Assembly (NCBI RefSeq): GCF_024498195.1
Contig: NZ_CP101824.1
Location: forward strand, 1-64,000
Length of the DNA: 64,000 nt
Direction of reading: 5' to 3'
From: Halovivax cerinus
Lineage (GTDB): Archaea; Halobacteriota; Halobacteria; Halobacteriales; Natrialbaceae
Under the pieces are notes generated by a model. It ran no database searches. It was not told the origin of the DNA and worked only from the letters and a program-made list of their open reading frames with translations. Each line of letters opens with the position of its first letter. The stretch's first letter is position 1. The translations under genes and the position numbers were made by a program. Shown piece after piece: positions 30,758 through 37,900 of this stretch.

Positions 30758-31060
30758 TCAGGGCTCGATCGCCGACAGATCCTCGAGCGCAGCCGTCGCG
30801 ACGTCTTCGTCCGCCTGCGGTGTCTCGCCGTCGGTTACGTAGTCCGAAAGGTCCGCCCGGAGTTCGGTCGCCTGCCGGACGGTGATCGTAGACGAACCGG
30901 CTTCGAGTCGCTCGAAGAGGTCGACGAGCCACGCCGGCGGCTGGGTCCCCGCGGCGAGGGCTTCGTCCGCCAGTGTGACGACCCGATGATGGACGATCCA
31001 CCGCTGCTCTCTGGTGAAATCCACGTCGAAGGTTTCGGTTTCTTTCGGACTCGAACTCAT
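30758..31060 (-). CDS. Small conserved haloarchaeal protein
   Basis: A 100 aa acidic protein with VDFTREQRWIVHHRVVTLAD followed by two predicted helices and ELRADLSDYVTDGETP. It resembles a haloarchaeal-only family (possibly DUF7853) without known function. The ATG at 31060 is chosen because upstream residues are basic. No membrane or signal segment. It is downstream of the 26-bp repeat array. Confidence 0.65.
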   Translation of the reverse strand: MSSSPKETETFDVDFTREQRWIVHHRVVTLADEALAAGTQPPAWLVDLFERLEAGSSTITVRQATELRADLSDYVTDGETPQADEDVATAALEDLSAIEP

Positions 31061-31253
31061 GTGGTGACGGAGCCGTGGACACCGGCTCACGATTCGAGCT
31101 ACGAAGGTCGCCCTCATAAGCCTTGTTGCTTGTTAGCATGGAACTATAGCAGGGCGGTCCTGTACGAGGTGGTTACGGCCGGACTGTCTAGTTCCCCGAC
31201 CGGTACTCGCCAGTCCGCGGCCTCGGTCTACCCCGAATCGTCGACCCGCTGCC

Positions 31254-31460
31254 GGGACGTCGATCGGCACGAACACGCCGGGACGTCGATCGGCACGAAC
31301 ACGCCGGGACGTCGATCGGCACGAACACGCCGGGACGTCGATCGGCACGAACACGCCGGGACGTCGATCGGCACGAACACGCCGGGACGTCGATCGGCAC
31401 GAACACGCCGGGACGTCGATCGGCACGAACACGCCGGGACGTCGATCGATACGAACCTGG
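31254..31460. repeat. 26-bp tandem array, seven perfect copies and one degenerate
   Basis: Seven identical 26-base units start at 31254, 31280, 31306, 31332, 31358, 31384 and 31410, with an eighth, degenerate one at 31436. Each contains overlapping palindromes GACGTC and CGATCG followed by GGCACGAACACGCC. There are no spacers, so this is not CRISPR. The period is not a multiple of 3, so it is unlikely to be coding. It lies between idi and a small gene, both transcribed leftward. Confidence 0.95.
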
Positions 31461-31505
31461 TGAGTCGAGCCGAGAAGAGCGAGAATCGGCACCTTGTGGT
31501 GGACG

Positions 31506-32069
31506 CTAGTCCCGATCCCGGCGCATCGCGATCTCGAACCAGGGACACAGCCGAAGTTGTCGGTACCACTCGGGATGCTCGCGGAGTCGGTCGTAGGGAA
31601 CCCACATGACTCCGGCGACCTCCGACTCGTCGGGGTCGAGGCTCCGGTCGTCGAGCGTGAGCTGGAGGACGGCGCAGACCTCGTGTTCGACGCCCGCGTT
31701 TTCGAAGTAGCGCTTGTACTCGAAGCGATCCGTGAGTTCGACGTCGTCGTACTGGTCGGGGGTGACGCCGAGTTCCTCCTCGAGGCGCTGTCGGGTGGCC
31801 GCCTCCTGACTCTGGCCCTCGACCGGATGTGACGCCACGGTGCCGTCCCAGTAGGTGCCCCAGAGGCGCTTGTCGGGCGCGCGCTGTGCGAGCAAGATGT
31901 TTCCCTCGCCGTCGAAGACCAGCGACGTGAACGCACGGTGGCGGATGCCGTCGCCAGTGTGGGCGTCGAGTCGATTGACGGATTCCAGTTCGGTGTCGTC
32001 TGCGTCGACGGCGACGACGTCCTGGCCCGCGTTCGGGTGGACGTCCGCGTCGTCGGACTCCGTGCTCAT
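31506..32069 (-). CDS. idi: Isopentenyl-diphosphate isomerase, type 1 (Nudix fold)
   Basis: Idi interconverts IPP and DMAPP for isoprenoid lipids. The Nudix core shows LLAQRAPDKRLWGTYWDGT, HPVEGQSQEAATRQRLEEEL and the catalytic Glu region GVEHEVCAVL. The usual active-site Cys (VCGHP or CCSHP) is replaced by Ala (VASHP). This variant may be common in haloarchaea, but it lacks the residue essential in bacterial Idi. ATG at 32069 gives 187 aa. Substrate inference is from overall similarity. Confidence 0.82.
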   Translation of the reverse strand: MSTESDDADVHPNAGQDVVAVDADDTELESVNRLDAHTGDGIRHRAFTSLVFDGEGNILLAQRAPDKRLWGTYWDGTVASHPVEGQSQEAATRQRLEEELGVTPDQYDDVELTDRFEYKRYFENAGVEHEVCAVLQLTLDDRSLDPDESEVAGVMWVPYDRLREHPEWYRQLRLCPWFEIAMRRDRD

Positions 32070-32201
32070 ACACACACCGTCGGGCAGGGCTCTCAAACCA
32101 GTATCGACTCGGGATGGGTCCCTCCTCCGTCTCGGATCGTCGTCACGTCGGCACGGACCGACTCAGGCCAGTCGACGGAACGGTGACCGAGTGGCCATCG
32201 G

Positions 32202-33125
32202 TCAGGTATCGTCCGGGTCGGGGTCGTAGGGGTCGCCGACGATCGTCGAGAGTGACGTCGGTCCCACGTCGAGTTCGAGCCGTTCGGTCTCCAGCATCTC
32301 GCCGTCCAGACTGTACCCGACCGACCGATCCTCGCAGGCGATGCGAACCGACGGGGTTCGACGCCGAACGATGGCGTCGTCGTCGCGGCCGAACAGGCGC
32401 TCGAGCGCGGCGTCACCCACCAGCGACGACGGCGGCTCCCGCCCGATAACGATCACCTCGAAACGGCCGTCCTCGACGTTCGCCTGCGCGGTCCGCGTTC
32501 CCGAGAACCGTCTGGCGTTACCGACGAAGACGAACAGTGCCTCACCCTGCCAGTCGATGCCGTCGTCCGCGGATCCGCCACCGATGTCGACCGAGAGCGG
32601 TGGCGCGTCGTACGACGCGAGCTGCTCGAACGTGTTTCGGACGTACGCCAGGACGCCGAGCGACGCCTTCTCGTCCGGTGACGTCGCCGCGCTCGCCTCG
32701 GCGGTGATCCCACCGACGCACGAGTTGACGAAAGCGCGGTCGTTCGCGAGTCCCAGGTCGAGCATCCGTCGTCGATCCCGATCGATCGCGTCGAACGCCG
32801 CCTCGACACTCCCGACGCCGATATTCGTCGCGAAGTTGTTCCCGGTCCCCGCCGGAAGGACACCGAGCGTCGTCGAGTCGAGCGCCGTCGCCTCGACGAT
32901 CCCGTTCGCGACCTCGTTGACCGTCCCGTCGCCGCCGGCCGCGATCACGAGGTCCACGTCGGGAGCTACCTCGCGAGCGATTCGCCTCGCATCCCCCGAA
33001 CGCTCGGTCGGTCGCGGTTCGAGCCCGCGATCTGCGGCCCACTCCACGACGGTGTCGACGTGATCCCCGCTGCCACTCACGGGGTTCACCACGACCACAC
33101 CACGCGTCGACCGACTCGATGTCAT
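32202..33125 (-). CDS. Diacylglycerol kinase-like (YegS/LCB5) lipid kinase
   Basis: The DAGK catalytic domain has VVVNPVSGSG at the N-terminus and the nucleotide loop AAGGDGTVNEV (about 62-72), followed by LPAGTGNNFATN. The 307 aa protein ends with a beta domain in which LDGEML is conserved. It probably phosphorylates a lipid or polyprenol-type alcohol; the substrate is unknown. A T-rich box 27 bases upstream gives a leaderless start. The ATG lies head to head with a possible start of the divergent PHP gene (CATG). Confidence 0.88.
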   Translation of the reverse strand: MTSSRSTRGVVVVNPVSGSGDHVDTVVEWAADRGLEPRPTERSGDARRIAREVAPDVDLVIAAGGDGTVNEVANGIVEATALDSTTLGVLPAGTGNNFATNIGVGSVEAAFDAIDRDRRRMLDLGLANDRAFVNSCVGGITAEASAATSPDEKASLGVLAYVRNTFEQLASYDAPPLSVDIGGGSADDGIDWQGEALFVFVGNARRFSGTRTAQANVEDGRFEVIVIGREPPSSLVGDAALERLFGRDDDAIVRRRTPSVRIACEDRSVGYSLDGEMLETERLELDVGPTSLSTIVGDPYDPDPDDT

Positions 33126-33147
33126 GCCCACAACGCACACCGAGGAA

Positions 33148-33157
33148 GGGCAAAAGA
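33148..33157. promoter_or_regulatory. Shared divergent TATA-like box
   Basis: GCAAAAGAGT serves as a T/A-rich box at leaderless distance for both the kinase start (33125, minus) and the PHP start (33181, plus). The two promoters appear to overlap completely. Confidence 0.45.
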
Positions 33158-33180
33158 GTCTGGCCGGCGTACGGACAGGT

Positions 33181-33933
33181 GTGTACGACGTCGACCTCCA
33201 CACCCACACGCGGTTCTTTCACGGTCGTCGTGACGTGGGCGATCGCTTCGATCCGGTCGGATACCGGGTGCTCGCCCTGGTCGCCAACAGCCGCGGGCTC
33301 GACGGGATCGCCACGACCAACCACGACTACTACACCCGATTTCGACCGGGTGCCGTCGCGACGATCCCTGGCATCGAGGTTACGACCGACCGCGGCCACG
33401 TCCTCGTCGTCGGACCTGACCCGCCGAGGGAGACGGATCCAGGGTCGCTCACACCGGGCGAAGCGGTCGACCTGGCCCACGACCGTGGTTGCGCCGCCAT
33501 CGTCGCTCACCCGTTTCGCAACAGCACGGTCCGCGAGGTCGACGACGTCCCCTTCGACGCGATCGAGGTCAACGGCAAGCACCCCCGGTCGCTGCCGCTC
33601 GTCGAGAAGCTGGCCGAAGCGCGTGGGCTACCGCTGGTCGGAGGCAGCGACGCGCACTACCCCATCGAAGTCGGACGCGCGTACACCCGCCTGGACGTCG
33701 ACGAACTCACGCCCCGATCGGTGGTGGACGCGATTCGGGCCGGCGACGTCCAGTACACGATCGAACGCAGCAGCGCAGATCGAATCGTCCGACAGCTGTA
33801 TCGGCGCATCCACCACCGGAAGGGTGTGACAGACGCGTTCGGCGACCTCGCCCCCACACCCGGCGTCGGCACGCCGCCAGCCGAGGAGACCCACACCACG
33901 GACCAGCGACCGGACGGTGACGGGAACCCCTGA
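33181..33933 (+). CDS. PHP-domain phosphoesterase
   Basis: PHP proteins are metal-dependent phosphoesterases. Ligand motifs are DLHTHT at the N-terminus, IATTNHD, VAHPFR and GGSDAHYP near residue 160. The start is set to GTG 33181, which gives VYDVDLHTHTRFFHG, the usual N-terminus; it lies 27 bases after CAAAAGAG. An ATG at 33124 would add 19 residues. Length 250 aa. The substrate is unknown. Divergent from the lipid kinase. Confidence 0.85.
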   Translation: MYDVDLHTHTRFFHGRRDVGDRFDPVGYRVLALVANSRGLDGIATTNHDYYTRFRPGAVATIPGIEVTTDRGHVLVVGPDPPRETDPGSLTPGEAVDLAHDRGCAAIVAHPFRNSTVREVDDVPFDAIEVNGKHPRSLPLVEKLAEARGLPLVGGSDAHYPIEVGRAYTRLDVDELTPRSVVDAIRAGDVQYTIERSSADRIVRQLYRRIHHRKGVTDAFGDLAPTPGVGTPPAEETHTTDQRPDGDGNP

Positions 33934-34027
33934 ATTGACGTCGTAACTGAGAACCCGCTACCCAGCGGGACCGTCCACGTGCCGGTCGGCGGACGCCGAT
34001 ACGTCACGCCGTTCGTCGGGCATCACA

Positions 34028-34142
34028 CGCGCTGTTCGTCCAAAGTCGCTCGCGCTGTTCGTCGAATATCTGTCGCGCTGTTCGTCCAAAATCGCTCGCG
34101 CCGTTCGTCGAATATCAGCCGCGCTGTTCGTCGAGGATCAGC
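34028..34142. repeat. 23-bp tandem repeat, five copies
   Basis: CGCGCTGTTCGTC occurs five times at exactly 23-base spacing (34028, 34051, 34074, 34097, 34120; one has C for T). The last copy is the 3' end of the Lrp gene (codons for DEQRG and stop), and the others follow the stop, so the gene's end has been copied outward. Confidence 0.92.
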
Positions 34143-34528
34143 CGCGTCTTCGTATCGACGACCTCGTCCTGTTCGCGGGCGCGCGTGATGAGTTCGTTGA
34201 TGCCGCGGGTGTCCGCAGCGTCGACCACGAGGACGATGTCGTCCTCGCCGGAGACCTGCCAGGCGTAGTCGACTTCGTCCCACTCGGCCATGCGATCGGC
34301 CGTCTCGCGGGTGTCGACGTCGACGGCGACGCCGATCTCGAGCATCGCCTTTACGTTCCCGGTACGCGTGGTCACGGTGAAGCGTTCGATGACGTCGGAT
34401 TCGACCATCCGGTCGACGCGATTGCGAACCGTTCCCTCGCTCGTCCCGACCTGCTCGGCGATCTCGGTGTAGGGCGTTCGCGCGTCCCGCCGGAGGATAG
34501 CCAGAATGTCGCGGTCGAGGTCGTCCAT
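34115..34528 (-). CDS. lrp: Lrp/AsnC family regulator
   Basis: A 137 aa Lrp protein: helix-turn-helix in ILRRDARTPYTEIAEQVGTS followed by EGTVRNRVDRM, and a C-terminal RAM ligand domain (about 65-137). Such regulators bind DNA as octamers and sense amino acids. It is divergent from carA, with a palindrome TACGA-AAA-TCGTA between them. Its stop codon lies inside a tandem array. The ATG is the natural family start, DDLDRDILAIL. Confidence 0.92.
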   Translation of the reverse strand: MDDLDRDILAILRRDARTPYTEIAEQVGTSEGTVRNRVDRMVESDVIERFTVTTRTGNVKAMLEIGVAVDVDTRETADRMAEWDEVDYAWQVSGEDDIVLVVDAADTRGINELITRAREQDEVVDTKTRLILDEQRG

Positions 34529-34565
34529 AGAGGGTCGGCGATACGACCGGACCCCACTTGATGAT

Positions 34566-34578
34566 TACGAAAATCGTA
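34566..34578. promoter_or_regulatory. Palindrome between lrp and carA
   Basis: TACGA and TCGTA form perfect 5-base arms around AAA, 38 bases upstream of lrp and 53 upstream of carA. It is in the position of an operator for the adjacent Lrp-type regulator. Confidence 0.5.
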
Positions 34579-34596
34579 GCAGCGCTTCGAAGACAA

Positions 34597-34604
34597 CATT
34601 TATA
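34597..34604 (+). promoter_or_regulatory. carA TATA box
   Basis: CATTTATA is centred about 29 bases before the carA ATG at 34631, giving a leaderless or nearly leaderless transcript. This supports ATG 34631 over the upstream GTG at 34619. Confidence 0.6.
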
Positions 34605-34630
34605 GCCCGGGCGCGAGTGTGTTTCTCGTA

Positions 34631-35707
34631 ATGCCACCGGCCTACGTCGCACTGGAGGGCGGCCACGTGATCGAGGGGCGTGGTCGTTCGCCGGGAACGG
34701 CCCGTGGGGAACTGGTTTTCACGACCGCCTACACGGGATACGAAGAGAGTCTGACAGACCCATCGTACGAAGAACAGATCCTGACGTTCTCGTACCCGCT
34801 CATCGGGAACTACGGGGTACGAGAGGAGCGATTCGAGTCCGACCGCGTCCACCCACGGGCGGTCCTCGCACGGGAACTGACCGACGACGTCGCCGACTGG
34901 CTCGCCGACGAGGGCGTGCCGGCCGTCGACCACATAGACACCCGCGAGGTCGTCACCGACGTTCGCGACGGCGGTGCCATGAAGTGCGGCATCGCAGTCG
35001 GCGAGACCGCCACGCCGGAGGACGCACTCGCCGAACTCGATCGCTGCGTCGCGATGAGCGATCACACCGAGATCGGCGCGCAGGTCAGCGTCCCCGACGC
35101 CGAGGTTTACGGCGCCGAGAACGACGGCGAGACACTCGCACTCGTCGACTGCGGCGTCAAGTTCTCGATGATCGAGTCGTTCGTCGCCCGCGGCGCGACG
35201 GTCCACGTCCTGCCCCACGACGCGACGCCGGCCGACGTCCGATCGATCGACCCCGACGTCCTCTTCATCTCGAACGGACCGGGTGACCCCGAAAACTACG
35301 GTGCGGCCGTCTCGCTCGTCGAGGAACTCGTCGACGAGTACCCCGTCGCCGGCATCTGTCTCGGGCAACAAATCGTCTCGCTCGCCCTCGGCGGCACGAC
35401 CGAGAAGATGGCCTTCGGCCACCGCGGCGTCAACCAGCCCGTCATGGACCTCGAATCGGGCCGCGTCGTCATGACCACGCAGAATCACGGCTACACCGTC
35501 GAAGACCCCGGCCCGCGCCTCGACGTCGCCCAGCGCAACGTCAACGACGACACGCCGGAGGGCCTCACCGGCGTCGACTGCGACGTCCTCACCCGCCAGT
35601 ACCACCCCGAGGCCAACCCCGGTCCGGAGGACACCCTCGACTTCTTCGACGACGTCCTCACGATGGCCGATGCGCCCGCCTCGCGCGCGATCACCTGCGA
35701 CGACTGA
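34631..35707 (+). CDS. carA: Carbamoyl-phosphate synthase small subunit
   Basis: CarA hydrolyses glutamine and passes ammonia to CarB for carbamoyl phosphate, used for pyrimidines and arginine. The CPSase N-terminal domain (about 1-145) is followed by a glutaminase with Cys243 in GICLGQQ and the His/Glu pair in RQYHPEANPGP. Length 358 aa. carB is not in this window. Divergent from an Lrp gene. Confidence 0.96.
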   Translation: MPPAYVALEGGHVIEGRGRSPGTARGELVFTTAYTGYEESLTDPSYEEQILTFSYPLIGNYGVREERFESDRVHPRAVLARELTDDVADWLADEGVPAVDHIDTREVVTDVRDGGAMKCGIAVGETATPEDALAELDRCVAMSDHTEIGAQVSVPDAEVYGAENDGETLALVDCGVKFSMIESFVARGATVHVLPHDATPADVRSIDPDVLFISNGPGDPENYGAAVSLVEELVDEYPVAGICLGQQIVSLALGGTTEKMAFGHRGVNQPVMDLESGRVVMTTQNHGYTVEDPGPRLDVAQRNVNDDTPEGLTGVDCDVLTRQYHPEANPGPEDTLDFFDDVLTMADAPASRAITCDD

Positions 35708-35802
35708 ACGAACTACTCGCAGCGCACCACTCGCAGCAATGTTTCTTCTTTGCTGGTCGTATCGAAGTACCTTCGAGCGCTCCAGCCAAGCGAGCGTCGT
35801 GA

Positions 35803-36375
35803 CTACCGAACATCCGGTGCCGTGACCCGTCGCGTCTCGTCGCCGTCGACGAGGACGGCGACCGGGAGGACGAACGCGTCGCGCAACTGCACCGCCATCG
35901 TCGTCGGCTCGGTGTCGGCCGGGCAACGACACACGACCTGTTCGGCGGGGCCTTCGACGGGACTGATCGCCGCCACCTCGATGTCGAGCGCGGTCGCGAT
36001 GGCCTCGCGAGCCGTCGGGCCAGGGGGATCGGGGACGATCAGCGACTCACCCGCCAGTTCCCACGCCACCCTGGCGCTGTCCAGCGTCGCGCGATGGGAA
36101 ACCAGGTCCCGTGCGTCCGCCGACGACGACGGCAAGTGCTCGGTCAACACGCTCGGCGTCGACGCGAGCAGGTAGCGGATCGCCGCGTCGACCGACGACG
36201 TTTCGACGTCGAAGTACCGGTGCCCGCGCTCCAGCGTGTAGAATCGAACGGAATCGCCCTCGTCGACGAGAAAGACGCCGTCTCCGGAACCCGGAGTGGT
36301 CGAGACCCAGGACAAACACTCGGGAGAATCGATAGTACTGGCCGCCGCGTCGACGAAATCTCGGAGCGTCTTCAT
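35803..36375 (-). CDS. Uncharacterised haloarchaeal protein
   Basis: I do not recognise this 190 aa protein. It is soluble and acidic, starts MKTLRDFVDAAASTI, and has alternating beta strands (DGVFLVDEGDSVRFYTLERG) and an alpha segment (VDAAIRYLLAS). Two Cys residues lie in VVCRCPAD. A TATA-like GTCCTTATCC is 30 bases before ATG. No operon partner; it is convergent with carA. Confidence 0.6.
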   Translation of the reverse strand: MKTLRDFVDAAASTIDSPECLSWVSTTPGSGDGVFLVDEGDSVRFYTLERGHRYFDVETSSVDAAIRYLLASTPSVLTEHLPSSSADARDLVSHRATLDSARVAWELAGESLIVPDPPGPTAREAIATALDIEVAAISPVEGPAEQVVCRCPADTEPTTMAVQLRDAFVLPVAVLVDGDETRRVTAPDVR

Positions 36376-36518
36376 CGGGTTTCACCGCACAGTACACACT
36401 CCCGGATAAGGACGTTTTCGCGTCGTCCCAGAACGGTTGCACAGCACGCAACACCACTACCATCACCGACGCGATACCGAGCCAAACGCTTACGTACCGG
36501 TCCGTGGCAGGTGAGACG

Positions 36519-37385
36519 ATGAGCCCGGACCGCCTGCTCGTGCCCGTCGCCAATCCCGAGACGGCCGACCGGCTCCTCGAAACGGCCGTCGACGTCGCGC
36601 GGGATCGCGGCCTCGAACTACTCATCGTGCACGTGATCGACGTCCCGTCGCAGACGAGTCTCGAACAGGCACGCGCGTCGATGGACAGGGAACCAGGCGA
36701 GTCCGTCGTCTCGGGGACCGTCGAGCGTGCCCGCGCCACTGGCGTCGAGGCGACGGGGTTGGTCCGATACGGCCACGACATCGCGGGAAGCCTGGTCGAC
36801 CTCGCGAGTGCCGACGATGTCGAGGCGATACTGCTGGGGTGGCACGGCCGGCCACGTCGACGCGACGTCGTTCTCGGGAGCTACATCGACACGGTGCTCC
36901 GCGACGCCGATTGCGACGTCCTCGTCGAACGAGTCGACCGCGATCGAGGGCCGATCGAATCGGTATTCGTCCCCGTCGCCGGCGGCCCGCACACCACCTA
37001 CGCCGCCGAAATCGCGGGTTCGATCGCCCGCGAACGCGACGCGAACGTCGAACTCGCCACCGTCGTTGCACCCGACGCTGACGAGTCGACCGTCGAAGAT
37101 GCCCGGACCCTCCTCGCCGACACGTCGTCCGCACTCGGCGCCGTCGACACGGTAACGACGACCGTGCGTCGGAGCAACGAGGTGGCGGTCGGAATCGTCG
37201 ATCGCACCGCGGACCACGACGTCACCGTCCTCGGCGCCGGCGGCAGCGGATTTCTTCACCGGATCGTCGCCGACGACGTCGCCGAGTCTGTCGCCCGGCG
37301 GGCCGACAGCGACGTCGTGCTGTGTCGGCGGCGACAGAGCCACCGACAGACAGTGCTACGCCGACTTATCGAACGCGTACGGTAA
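36519..37385 (+). CDS. Two-domain universal stress protein
   Basis: Two UspA domains in tandem. The first (about 1-145) has LLVPVANPETADRLLETAVD and LGWHGRPRRRDVVLGSYIDT, and the second (about 150-275) has VFVPVAGGPHTTYAAEIAGS and GAGGSGFLHRIV. Such proteins occur beside transporters but none is here. 288 aa; ATG is preferred over a GTG five codons earlier. It is separated from purH by a long repeat tract. Confidence 0.85.
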   Translation: MSPDRLLVPVANPETADRLLETAVDVARDRGLELLIVHVIDVPSQTSLEQARASMDREPGESVVSGTVERARATGVEATGLVRYGHDIAGSLVDLASADDVEAILLGWHGRPRRRDVVLGSYIDTVLRDADCDVLVERVDRDRGPIESVFVPVAGGPHTTYAAEIAGSIARERDANVELATVVAPDADESTVEDARTLLADTSSALGAVDTVTTTVRRSNEVAVGIVDRTADHDVTVLGAGGSGFLHRIVADDVAESVARRADSDVVLCRRRQSHRQTVLRRLIERVR

Positions 37386-37456
37386 CGGGTCGGTCGTCAC
37401 TCCAACGTTCCGTCAGATGTACTCCCCCCCATCCGTTGCAACTCACAGCGCTCGAT

Positions 37457-37790
37457 CACTTCGTTCGGCCTCGCATGTTCCGAACCGCGCTGCTCTCAGC
37501 TCACGTTCGTTCGCCGCTCCCAATTACGCGGTTCTCACTCGCTTCGCTCGCTTACGGGTCACGTGCGTTCCCCGTTCGCACCCCGAGGCCTCACTTCGTT
37601 CGGCCTCGCATGTTCCGAACCGCGCTGCTCTCAGCTCACGTTCGTTCGCCGCTCCCAATTACGCGGTTCTCACTCGCTTCGTCGCTCGCTTACGGGTCAC
37701 GTGCGTTCCCCGTTCGCACCCCGAGGCCTCACTTCGTTCGGCCTCGCATGTTCCGAACCGCGCTGCTCTCAGCTCACGTTCGTTCGCCGC
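37457..37790. repeat. 135/138-bp direct repeat, about 2.4 copies
   Basis: Units begin at 37457, 37592 and 37730 with CACTTCGTTCGGCCTCGCAT and are nearly identical; the second is 3 bases longer owing to an extra CGT-type triplet. The units are rich in short GTTCG and GCTCG motifs that can fold on themselves. They lie between convergent uspA and the purN/H gene. Confidence 0.9.
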
Positions 37791-37868
37791 TCGCCGTTCC
37801 GAGATTCTCGTGCCTCCGGCGCTCCGAATCTCGCTGCTCGCGGGTCGCTCCGCTCCCCGCTCGCTTCT

Positions 37869-37900
37869 CGAGGGTCTCGGCCTTCGGCCTTCGACCCTCG
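37869..37900 (-). terminator. Hairpin directly after the purN/H stop
   Basis: CGAGGGTC and GACCCTCG pair around 16 bases (itself containing TTCGG motifs) immediately downstream of the TAG at 37901-37903 on the minus strand. A terminator role is inferred from position; there is no T run. Confidence 0.45.

Noticed and set aside
31254-31460. CRISPR array
   Set aside because: The 26-bp units are directly adjacent with no spacers, and no cas gene is nearby.
35708-35802. Intrinsic terminator of carA
   Set aside because: A short T-rich stretch (GTTTCTTCTTTG) is present but no stem precedes it, so I do not annotate it.
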